A stretch of 64,000 nt of DNA from Desulfosudis oleivorans Hxd3 (lineage in GTDB: Bacteria > Desulfobacterota > Desulfobacteria > Desulfobacterales > Desulfosudaceae): the NCBI RefSeq assembly GCF_000018405.1, contig NC_009943.1, positions 2,793,001-2,857,000 of the forward strand, read 5' to 3'. The translations under genes were made by a program, and so were the position numbers. The notes beneath the pieces are model-generated. The model did not search any database. It worked only from the letters and a program-made list of their open reading frames with translations, and had not been told where the DNA came from. Shown one piece after another: positions 57,075 to 64,000 of this stretch (positions within the stretch are counted from its first letter, which is position 1; each line of letters starts with the position of its first letter).

Positions 57075-58880
57075 TCAACCGCCGAAGGAGGCGTCTTCAA
57101 TCTCCACGGCGGCCCCGTTGGTGGCCAGCATGGAATTGACCTTGCCCAGGGCCACCGGCAGAAACACGTTGACAAAAAATTCCACCGACTTGATCTGGCC
57201 CTGGTAGAAAGCCGCGTCTTTGGGTTTTGCTTCAAGCTTCTGGGCGGCGATCACGGCCCGCCACAGCAGCATCCACCCCATCACCACGTCGCCGGTCACC
57301 TCCATCAGCGGATAGGCGTAGGCAAAGGCCAGGTCCACGTTCTCCATGGCGGTCTTGCCCAGGTGCCGGGCGGCCTCGCCCAGTTTGTTTAAGGACGCCT
57401 CCACCTTTTCAGCGGCATCCTTGAGCGAGTCAATCGCCTTGGCCGCATTGACCGTCTTCATGATCTCACCGAACAGGTCCATGACCAGCTTGCCCTTTTT
57501 CATGGTCATCTTCCGGCCGAACAGGTCCATGGCCTGAATGCCGTTGGTCCCCTCGTAGATCATGGTGATACGGCAATCCCGCAGGTACTGCTCGACCGGG
57601 TACTCCTTGGTATACCCGTAACCGCCGTAAACCTGAACCCCGTGGCTGCATACCTCAAAAGCCTTATCCGTACCGTAGCCCTTGGCAATGGGGGTAAGAA
57701 TGTCCACCAGGCCTTCGTATTTTTCCTTTTCCTCCTCGGTTCCGGCCAGGACCGCCATGTCCTGGCAATAACCGACATAGTAGTGAAGGCTTCTCATGCC
57801 TTCCACCATCACCTTCATGTTCATGAGCTGGCGGCGCACATCCGGATGCCGGATGATGGGCACCCCACCCACGGAGGCGTCCTTGCCCGCTGTCAGGGGC
57901 CGACCCTGAATACGCTCCTTCGCGTAATTCAGGGCCGACATGTAGGAGGCCGTGGCGCAGCCGAAGGCCTGCATACCCACCAGCAGCCGGGCCTCGTTCA
58001 TCATGACGAACATGGCGCTCATGCCCTTGTTCTCCTGGCCCAGCAGGGTGCCGATGCACTTGCCCTTGCCGCCCAGGGTCAGCGAGCAGGTGGAGCTGCC
58101 GTGAATGCCCATCTTCTCCTCAATGCCGGTGCACACCACGTCGTTGAAGTCACCCAGGCTGCCGTCGGCATTGACCCGGTACTTGGGCACCAGGAACAGG
58201 GAGATGCCCCGGGTTCCGGGAGGGGCGCCCTCAATACGGGCCAGCACCGGGTGAATAATATTTTCAGTCATGTCGTGTTCACCGCCGGAGATAAAAATCT
58301 TGGAGCCGGAGATGGAATAGGTACCGTCCGGATTCTTCACCGCCGTGGTGGTCAGGGCGCCCACGTCGGAACCGGCCTCTGCTTCGGTGAGCAGCATGGT
58401 GCCGGACCATTCTCCGGTGTAAAGTTTTTTCAGGTAGGTCTCCTTCTGTTCCTGGGTGCCGAACACCTCAACCAGGCGGCCGGCGCCGTGGGTCAGGCCG
58501 GCATAGAGCATGAAGGCATAGTTGGCGCCCTGAAAGTAATCGTTGGCGGCCCGGGACACCACCTGGGGCATACCCTGGCCACCGTACTCGGGGTCCTCGG
58601 TCATGGCGGTCCACTCCCCTTCCCGCAGCAGATCGTAGGCTTTTTTGAAACTCTCCGGCACCGCCACCTTGCCACCGTCAAAGGTAGCGCCGATCTCATC
58701 GCCTTCCTTGTTGATGGGGAGAAACTCCTTGACGGCCAGGCTTCGGGCCTCGGTGACGATCATGTCGATGGTCTTCTTGTTGAACTCGGCAAACTTCTCG
58801 TTTTTGCTCAGGTCGGCAGCATTCAACTGCTCATGAAGAACAAAATCAACATCCCTTCTGTCTGCGATTACTTGTGCCAT
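57075..58880 (-). CDS. Long acyl-CoA dehydrogenase (601 residues)
   Basis: A 601-residue FAD-dependent dehydrogenase of the long type that has an extra C-terminal domain. Family signatures: MLLTEAEAGSDVGALTTTA (FAD/substrate), KIFISGGEHDMTENIIHPVL, and CRITMIYEGTNGIQAMDLFG with the catalytic Glu. It oxidises acyl-CoA (or an aryl-propionyl-CoA analog), handing electrons to electron transfer flavoprotein. It starts ATG 58878-58880. Its regulator gene lies just upstream in the same direction. Confidence 0.92.
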   Translation of the reverse strand: MAQVIADRRDVDFVLHEQLNAADLSKNEKFAEFNKKTIDMIVTEARSLAVKEFLPINKEGDEIGATFDGGKVAVPESFKKAYDLLREGEWTAMTEDPEYGGQGMPQVVSRAANDYFQGANYAFMLYAGLTHGAGRLVEVFGTQEQKETYLKKLYTGEWSGTMLLTEAEAGSDVGALTTTAVKNPDGTYSISGSKIFISGGEHDMTENIIHPVLARIEGAPPGTRGISLFLVPKYRVNADGSLGDFNDVVCTGIEEKMGIHGSSTCSLTLGGKGKCIGTLLGQENKGMSAMFVMMNEARLLVGMQAFGCATASYMSALNYAKERIQGRPLTAGKDASVGGVPIIRHPDVRRQLMNMKVMVEGMRSLHYYVGYCQDMAVLAGTEEEKEKYEGLVDILTPIAKGYGTDKAFEVCSHGVQVYGGYGYTKEYPVEQYLRDCRITMIYEGTNGIQAMDLFGRKMTMKKGKLVMDLFGEIMKTVNAAKAIDSLKDAAEKVEASLNKLGEAARHLGKTAMENVDLAFAYAYPLMEVTGDVVMGWMLLWRAVIAAQKLEAKPKDAAFYQGQIKSVEFFVNVFLPVALGKVNSMLATNGAAVEIEDASFGG

Positions 58881-58934
58881 AACCCTCTCCTTGCTTCTTT
58901 TTTTTGGTTGCTATGAACGATGGTCCATTTCTTT

Positions 58935-59543
58935 TTATTTCGGGGGCGTTGCGCCGATGCCGTTGACAAACAGGTCCACAATGGCATCGGCCTGGGCCTC
59001 CAGGTCATATTTTCTGGCCGCGTGCAGCCATGTGTTGATCACCTCGTCCACGGTGCCCAGAATAAACCGCTTTACCAGGGACGGATCCAACCCCCGGCGA
59101 AACACGCTCTCCTCCTGCCCCTGGACCACGATCTCCCCCACCAGGTCAAAATACATGTTGGTCAGGTCCTTGATATAGACCTCGAAATACCGGATCTGAC
59201 GGGCCTCGGCCTGAAAGACCACGGCCATGTTCCGGTCCTTCTGGAACTCACGCAGATGGGCTTTGATCAGGTTGCGCAGTTTTTCACGGGCGTTGCCGCC
59301 CTTGTCCACTTCATGCCGGAAGGTGCCGAACACCTCTTTTGTCTTGTAATTGAAAAAATGGAGCAGGATATCGTTCTTGTTCTTGAAATAAAGATAGATG
59401 GTGCCATCGGCCACACCGGCAGCCCGGGCGATCTTGGAAACCGTGGCATTAAAAAAGCCCTGCTCGGCAAACACACCGATGGCCGCTTCCAGGATGCGAT
59501 GATACTTATCCGGATTAACTGAGTTTTGTGCGGGGTCCACCAT
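58935..59543 (-). CDS. TetR-type fatty-acid regulator (FadR-like)
   Basis: A 202-residue repressor: helix-turn-helix YHRILEAAIGVFAEQGFFNA, TVSKIARAAGVADGTIYLYF. The C-terminal domain is of the FadR/AcrR group binding acyl-CoA. ATG at 59541-59543 is chosen because AAGGA is eight bases upstream and it lies behind an operator-like palindrome (59567-59584); an upstream ATG (59585) would include the operator. It probably represses its own and the acyl-CoA dehydrogenase genes until acyl-CoA accumulates. Confidence 0.85.
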   Translation of the reverse strand: MVDPAQNSVNPDKYHRILEAAIGVFAEQGFFNATVSKIARAAGVADGTIYLYFKNKNDILLHFFNYKTKEVFGTFRHEVDKGGNAREKLRNLIKAHLREFQKDRNMAVVFQAEARQIRYFEVYIKDLTNMYFDLVGEIVVQGQEESVFRRGLDPSLVKRFILGTVDEVINTWLHAARKYDLEAQADAIVDLFVNGIGATPPK

Positions 59544-59566
59544 TCTTTTTTCCTTGTCAGCAGTGA

Positions 59567-59584
59567 TGAATGAATGCTCATTCA
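59567..59584. promoter_or_regulatory. FadR-type operator
   Basis: TGAATGAATGCTCATTCA, an 18-base inverted repeat with two TGAATGA half sites. It is close to the known Bacillus FadR consensus (TGAATGA-N4-TCATTCA), seen in either strand. It lies 23 bases upstream of the regulator start. Confidence 0.72.
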
Positions 59585-59752
59585 TTAGACATGATCGCCA
59601 CTTTCCTGTCAAGGAGAATATATGCCGGGCAGGCCTGCCCTTCAGCGCCATCAGCCCTTGTCAGCGGTGCCTGAAGCCTTACGGGTTCCGGCGGTGCCGA
59701 ATGTGGCACCGCCCGGGCGGTGGACGAGTAAAAACCGCATGAAATGAACGGA

Positions 59753-60748
59753 TTACACATCATCCATATCCCCGGAACGGGAAAGAATGGCTTCCAGGGT
59801 CCTGTCCTCCTTCAGCCGGTTCACAAGGGCCGCATGGCGCCGGAACTCTTCCATGCCGGAAAAGGTCAGCTCCAGCACAAAATCGGCGCCTTCAAAAAAG
59901 GACGGCGGACAAAGCCGAACCCGGCGACCGAGTTTCAGCCGCTTTTCCAGCTCCTGGTAACGCTCCCGGCTTTGCACCAGGGCCGGGAACCGCCGCTTTT
60001 CAAGGAATGCGCGCAACCGGGCCGCCTGAAGCCCCCGGTCGGCATCGGTATCGTTTAATATTCCGTGAAGCGTTTTGTCCTGAGCAAACAGGTCGGCAAC
60101 GGATATCCCCTCCCGGACGGCGATCTCCCGGGCCAGAACCGCGACCTCCCGCTGCTTGTTGGCCCCCAGCCGAAGGTTGGCAAACACCCCGGCAAGAATT
60201 TGGGCATCCGGCCCGTTCATGCCGGCCAGCAGAAGGGCGGAAGAAAGGGGAATGGTCTCCCGGGCCACGTGGTCCAGCACCGGCTCGGGCAAGCTTAAAA
60301 GGGTCCGGAGCTTTTCAACAAGTGTGGGATTGGCGGCCATTCCCAGGTCGGAAAGAACGGCACACAGCCGGTCCATCTCTTTTTCCAGGCCGAACAGCTT
60401 CTCCACGGCCAGGGCCTGCTCCACCAGGTTGAGGGGCCGGGAGCAGAGATTATCCGCCACTGCCAGCTTCTGGCAGATCAGCCGGTCCGCCTCGCCCTCA
60501 ACCACACGGCAGGATGCTGATACAACACCCAGGTGCCGGAGCGCGGTCAGTCGGCGAAATCCGGAAATCACCTGGAAACCGTTTTTCTTCGCGGGCCGGA
60601 GAAGCGGCGGCGACAGCAGGCCCACCGCTGACAGGGAGGCAACCAGCGGGGCCATGGGCTTGTCCGCGTCCGTGGTAATGCGAAACGACCGGTCTTCCAT
60701 GTCTATATCAGCCAGCGGGATCGTGTGTTCTGAAAACCGGATGGACAT
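59753..60748 (-). CDS. ParB-like nuclease-domain protein
   Basis: A 331-residue protein with an N-terminal ParB/Srx domain: SEHTIPLADIDMEDRSFRIT, LSAVGLLSPPLLRPAKKNGF, and VISGFRRLTALRHLGVVSAS (GFRR, the CTP/DNA-binding loop). A helical part follows (HTH-like, residues about 110-190) and a basic tail. Not the chromosome-partitioning ParB, since no parA or origin is near. It may be a regulator or Noc-like protein. ATG at 60746-60748 is chosen for domain fit. Confidence 0.75.
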   Translation of the reverse strand: MSIRFSEHTIPLADIDMEDRSFRITTDADKPMAPLVASLSAVGLLSPPLLRPAKKNGFQVISGFRRLTALRHLGVVSASCRVVEGEADRLICQKLAVADNLCSRPLNLVEQALAVEKLFGLEKEMDRLCAVLSDLGMAANPTLVEKLRTLLSLPEPVLDHVARETIPLSSALLLAGMNGPDAQILAGVFANLRLGANKQREVAVLAREIAVREGISVADLFAQDKTLHGILNDTDADRGLQAARLRAFLEKRRFPALVQSRERYQELEKRLKLGRRVRLCPPSFFEGADFVLELTFSGMEEFRRHAALVNRLKEDRTLEAILSRSGDMDDV

Positions 60749-60844
60749 CTTGACCACCTGTGTCGGGAATTTTATCTGGGCAAAACAGAAAGCCGGCGTT
60801 GGCATTGCGCCATCCGGCGAACGGGGAGCGCGCGCTTCCGAATG

Positions 60845-61726
60845 TCAGCCCACCAGCAGGTCGAGCGCCTCACTGTACTTCTTGCGGGTGTTGGCAACCA
60901 CATCCGGGGGAAGGTCAGGGGCCGGCGGTTTCTGGTTCCAGTTCAGGGAAAGCAGATAGTCCCGGACGTACTGTTTGTCAAAGCTCTGCTGAGGCCCGCC
61001 CGGCGCGTATCCGTCCCTGGGCCAGAACCGCGAGGAGTCCGGTGTCAGCACCTCGTCGATCAGGATCAGTTCACCATCTACAAAACCGAACTCGAACTTG
61101 GTGTCCGCGATGATGATACCCCTGGCATCCGCGACCTCCACCCCCCGACGGTAGATGGCCAGGCTCAGGTCCCGTGCCTTTTCCGTTGTTTCCCGGCCGG
61201 CAATATTTGCGGCCTCGTCAAAGGAGATGTTGATGTCGTGCTGGCCCGCCTCGGCCTTGGTGGAAGGCGTAAAAATCGGTTCGGGCAGCCGGTCCGACTC
61301 CCGCAAGCCGTCGGGCAGGGAAATGCCGCACACGGTGCGGTCCTTCTGATAGGATTTCCAGCCCGAGCCTGACAGGTAACCCCGCACAACACACTCAATG
61401 GCCAGGGGCTCCGTCTTTGTGACCAGCATGCTGCGGCCGGCAAGGGTTTCCGCGTAAGGACGGCACGCCTCGGGATAATCGTTCACATCGCTGGAGATTA
61501 AATGGTTCCGGACAATATCCTTCACCTGGTCGAACCAGAACAGGGAAATTTGCGTCAGTATCTCCCCTTTGCCCGGAATGGGGTCCGGCATGACCACGTC
61601 AAAAGCGGACAGCCGGTCCGTTGCAACGATCAGCAGCCGGTCCCCGAAATCGTACACATCACGAACCTTGCCCCGCTTGAGCAGGTTTAAGCCTGGGAAA
61701 TCCGTATGGTAAACCACCTGATCCAT
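60845..61726 (-). CDS. purC: SAICAR synthetase PurC
   Basis: A 293-residue purine enzyme joining aspartate to CAIR with ATP. Motifs: [60 protein letters not shown] and [20 protein letters not shown]. The ATG at 61724-61726 lies about 11 bases after GGAGG; a GTG at 61738 would be too close to the ribosome site. Length is as in the longer type of PurC. Confidence 0.95.
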   Translation of the reverse strand: MDQVVYHTDFPGLNLLKRGKVRDVYDFGDRLLIVATDRLSAFDVVMPDPIPGKGEILTQISLFWFDQVKDIVRNHLISSDVNDYPEACRPYAETLAGRSMLVTKTEPLAIECVVRGYLSGSGWKSYQKDRTVCGISLPDGLRESDRLPEPIFTPSTKAEAGQHDINISFDEAANIAGRETTEKARDLSLAIYRRGVEVADARGIIIADTKFEFGFVDGELILIDEVLTPDSSRFWPRDGYAPGGPQQSFDKQYVRDYLLSLNWNQKPPAPDLPPDVVANTRKKYSEALDLLVG

Positions 61727-61753
61727 ATTCTCTTTCACCTCCGTCAGTTACAG

Positions 61754-62119
61754 CTATTCAGGTTGGTCGGCCTCATCCCGGGTATCGGAAAAGGCTGCCA
61801 CATACCGCCGGATGATGCGGCGGGCCTTTTCATCCGGATCGATAAACTCAATGCCGGTCTGTTCCCGGCCGTTCTCCCCCCTCTTGCCGTAGGCGATCTT
61901 GCCCCGGACCTCGGTCACCTCATCTTCAAAACCGATGGACAGCAGCACCGTGCCTTCTTTTTCCAGGGGCACATGGGTCTCGATCAGGATACCGCCTTCG
62001 CTCACGTTCAGGGTTCTTCCCATGCCCTGGGAAACCACCTTGTTTTCGTGATCGACGCAGGAGTAAGAGAGGAGCCGCAGGGAGTCGATTCTGTCGTATC
62101 GGCGTTTCTGGGATGTCAT
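61754..62119 (-). CDS. PilZ-domain protein
   Basis: A 121-residue PilZ protein: QKRRYDRIDSLRLLSYSCVD (RxxxR), NVSEGGILIETHVPLEKEGT (xSxxGG), and ARRIIRRYVAAF at the end. It should bind cyclic di-GMP. Its partner output is unknown; the GGDEF protein at 8764-10140 is a possible source of the signal. It lies in one direction with the DUF4388/cNMP and MglA genes. Confidence 0.85.
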   Translation of the reverse strand: MTSQKRRYDRIDSLRLLSYSCVDHENKVVSQGMGRTLNVSEGGILIETHVPLEKEGTVLLSIGFEDEVTEVRGKIAYGKRGENGREQTGIEFIDPDEKARRIIRRYVAAFSDTRDEADQPE

Positions 62120-62135
62120 GGCAATAACCTCATTT

Positions 62136-63299
62136 TTATTTTTTATACAAATCATACAAAATACTGGTGGTGGCGGAAATAAACGTGGCACAATTGTCGA
62201 CCATGTTCCGCAGGGTGCCGGAAAGACGGGCGTACTCCTCGGCCAGGGCTTCCGTGTTCAGCTCCTTCATCTGAAGATTGTCGGTACCGAAAACAGCGGC
62301 GGACTCCGGCTCATGCCCGATATTGAGAAAGGGGACAGGCCCCACAAAATCGGATTTTTCCAGCTTGCACAGCAGCAGGTCTCCCTGTTTCATAGACTTG
62401 ACAATAAACGCATTGCCCGCAGAAATTGAAAGCAACCGGGCACTGCTTCCCCCTTTGGGAATGATGGGGGCCTTTCCCGTGGGTACACCCTTGAGGGGCT
62501 GAGGACTCACGCGGCCCATGGCTGCCTGACGGGTGACCTGTTTCAGTCGCCTGTCCATGCTGAGAATGAGATTACGAAAATCCGAGGTCAGCGACGCGTA
62601 TTCATGGGTCAGGCGGGGCCGGTCCAGTACCCCCAGCTGCACCCGGTCCGCTGCAATGGCTGTTGCGCTGCGAACCTCGTCCTGCTGGGAAAAGGCGGCC
62701 ATGCTGCCGATAAACGATCCCGGCCCTACCTTCAGTATGGGGATCTTTTCTTCCCCGGCCTCTTTGCAAATATTCACCGTGCCTTCAAGAACCACCCACA
62801 TCCATGTGCCGTGCCGGCCCTGGGAAACGATGGTCTGGCCTTCAGAAAAATCCTCCTCGGCCACCACATCCATGTAATCGATCAGCGGGCCCTTGATAAC
62901 GGGCAAACGTCCACCTTTGCCGTCGGCCGTGTCGGGCGACGGCTCAAACCCAACGGCTCCCTTGACCTCGATCTCCCCATCGTCGAGCAGTCGCAGACCT
63001 TCAAGGATGATCTGCATGCGGCTTTTCTTGATCGACGGTTTGACATTCAACGGCTCCTGGCTGAAGCTAAACTCCCCTTCCTTCCAGCCAAAAAAGGAGT
63101 AAAGAACCTTCAATCCACGCTCCATGCCGTTGGACGCGTCCACCGGGTTCCCCTCCTTGAAGTAGACCTCCCCCGGAGACTCCACATATTTGCTCAACAG
63201 ATGCAACACGCCTGTGCTGCCGCTGGACCCGATCAGCTGAATCAATTCGCCGAGATTGAGAAACCGAAGATCACCGGTGAGAACGACCTGGTCTTTCAT
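62136..63299 (-). CDS. DUF4388 (PATAN) and cyclic-nucleotide-binding domain protein
   Basis: A 387-residue protein. The N-terminal DUF4388/PATAN-like domain (LTGDLRFLNLGELIQLIGSS, TGVLHLLSKYVESPGEVYFK) covers about 1-110. The middle is a cNMP-binding beta-roll at about 140-235 (DFSEGQTIVSQGRHGTWMWV, ILKVGPGSFIGSMAAFSQQD). The C-terminal part (about 300-387) may be a second, partial cNMP-like roll. It sits between a PilZ and an MglA gene, so probably relays a second-messenger signal to a small GTPase. Confidence 0.78.
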   Translation of the reverse strand: MKDQVVLTGDLRFLNLGELIQLIGSSGSTGVLHLLSKYVESPGEVYFKEGNPVDASNGMERGLKVLYSFFGWKEGEFSFSQEPLNVKPSIKKSRMQIILEGLRLLDDGEIEVKGAVGFEPSPDTADGKGGRLPVIKGPLIDYMDVVAEEDFSEGQTIVSQGRHGTWMWVVLEGTVNICKEAGEEKIPILKVGPGSFIGSMAAFSQQDEVRSATAIAADRVQLGVLDRPRLTHEYASLTSDFRNLILSMDRRLKQVTRQAAMGRVSPQPLKGVPTGKAPIIPKGGSSARLLSISAGNAFIVKSMKQGDLLLCKLEKSDFVGPVPFLNIGHEPESAAVFGTDNLQMKELNTEALAEEYARLSGTLRNMVDNCATFISATTSILYDLYKK

Positions 63300-63318
63300 A
63301 ATGCTCCATGCCCGAAAA

Positions 63319-63933
63319 TCAGCTCGCCCATTGCAGTTGTTTCTGCAGGTGTTGAAGCGTCAGCCGAAGGCAGGCCTGAAGGGTCTGGCCCACGCCCTTG
63401 CCGTTGACCGCACTGGCCTCAAAGGAAGGTACCTTCAACTGGCGGTTGAGATCCTTTTCCATCTGCTCCACGGACATCAATGGTATGCCATCGTCGGCCA
63501 GATCCCGCTTGTTGTACTGAAGTATCAGGGGAGTTTTGAAGATGCTCATGTTGTACTCCTTGAGGTTCTGCTGTAAGTCCTTTAAGGAGAGCATGTTCTT
63601 TTCCCGCCGCACCTCCATGGAATCGGCCACGAACACCACGCCGTCCACCCCTTTTAACACCAGTTTCCGCGTGGAGCTGTACTGTACCTGGCCGGGAACG
63701 GTAAAAAGCTGTACCCGGACGTCACATCCCTTGATCTTGCCCAGGTCCATGGGCAGAAAATCAAAAAACAGGGTCCGGTCCCCCTCGGTATCGATGGAGA
63801 CCATCTCGCTCTTGACCTGTTTTTTATACGCCTTGAAGACATATTCCAGATTGGTGGTCTTGCCGCCCCGGCCGGGGCCGTAGTAGACGATCTTGCACTC
63901 AATCTCGCGTTTATTGATATTAAATACAGCCAT
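63319..63933 (-). CDS. MglA-type small GTPase
   Basis: A 204-residue Ras-like GTPase of the MglA family: P-loop KIVYYGPGRGGKTTNLEYVF, Thr switch EGDRTLFFDFLP, the VRVQLFTVPGQVQYSSTRKL switch and NKRD for guanine. The TVPGQ variant of the DxxGQ motif is normal for MglA. In myxobacteria MglA sets cell polarity; here it may control pili or motility. No MglB gene is seen; it would be expected upstream, outside the window. Confidence 0.9.
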   Translation of the reverse strand: MAVFNINKREIECKIVYYGPGRGGKTTNLEYVFKAYKKQVKSEMVSIDTEGDRTLFFDFLPMDLGKIKGCDVRVQLFTVPGQVQYSSTRKLVLKGVDGVVFVADSMEVRREKNMLSLKDLQQNLKEYNMSIFKTPLILQYNKRDLADDGIPLMSVEQMEKDLNRQLKVPSFEASAVNGKGVGQTLQACLRLTLQHLQKQLQWAS

Positions 63934-64000
63934 AGTAGGTCTTTATAACAACGATCAAGCCGTTACGGGTTCGTGAATACCCTACATACCACACTCACGC

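Overview
The window looks like the chromosome of a Gram-negative, anaerobic sulfate-reducing bacterium of the Desulfobacterales (Desulfobacterota). This is inferred from family content: a SulP anion transporter wired to several response regulators, phenylacetate-CoA ligase paired with an ACT protein, a 601-residue acyl-CoA dehydrogenase with an enoyl-CoA hydratase and a FadR-like regulator, MglA-type GTPase signalling, sigma-54 control, and GC-rich coding DNA of about 57% (estimated by eye). No rRNA, tRNA or CRISPR array was seen.

Layout. 1-3899 (minus): ffh-rpsP-khpA-rimM-trmD-RNA methyltransferase, with a repeat-filled gap between rimM and trmD. 4125-5792 (plus): rlmN and a CYTH protein. 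6019-12488 (plus): a sigma-54 activator, two sigma-54-type promoters each preceded by the same palindrome, a response regulator, a diguanylate cyclase and a small stress operon (CsbD, two tiny membrane proteins). 12504-21535 (minus): FHA, ACT, phenylacetate-CoA ligase, a sugar epimerase, FtsB-like, MurJ, cardiolipin synthase, a nuclease-family protein and MetF. 21850-28552 (minus): a six-gene operon of SulP transporter, kinase/receiver fusion, Cache histidine kinase, receivers and a kinase-like protein. 28753-31617: an autoregulated TetR gene and a CBS plus beta-helix pair.

31666-38067 is the accessory region. A roughly 350-bp sequence A, a cupin gene and the 3' end of recD2 occur twice in tandem. 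In each copy a different AT-rich module sits at exactly the same point. Both modules have the ends of integron gene cassettes: each starts GTT plus four bases, and near its end carries the exact 7-base complement of that start, followed by an imperfect hairpin with one extra base and a closing GCGTT. Cassette 1 carries an ORF6N protein. Cassette 2 carries a HEPN-motif protein overlapping an 862-residue protein of unknown function, a candidate defence or toxin pair. A vapBC-like pair lies between the first cupin gene and the recD2 fragment. No integrase gene is present in the window.

37942-42812 (minus): recD2, rhlE and a DUF99 gene. 43032-45295 (plus): an orphan hisF and a phytoene-desaturase-like flavoprotein. 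45320-52932 (minus): PHP phosphoesterase, bifunctional nuclease, miaB, DUF4911, efp, a TrpF-like protein lacking the catalytic Cys, a ceramidase and an FkbM methyltransferase. 53056-56040: an omptin-like barrel, a START-like protein and a cation/Ca antiporter. 56207-63933 (minus): beta-oxidation genes with their regulator, a ParB-like protein, purC, and a PilZ / DUF4388-cNMP / MglA signalling group. Two dispersed repeat families (hexamer ATCGNN arrays with long conserved flanks, and REP-like hairpin elements) recur in the intergenic gaps.
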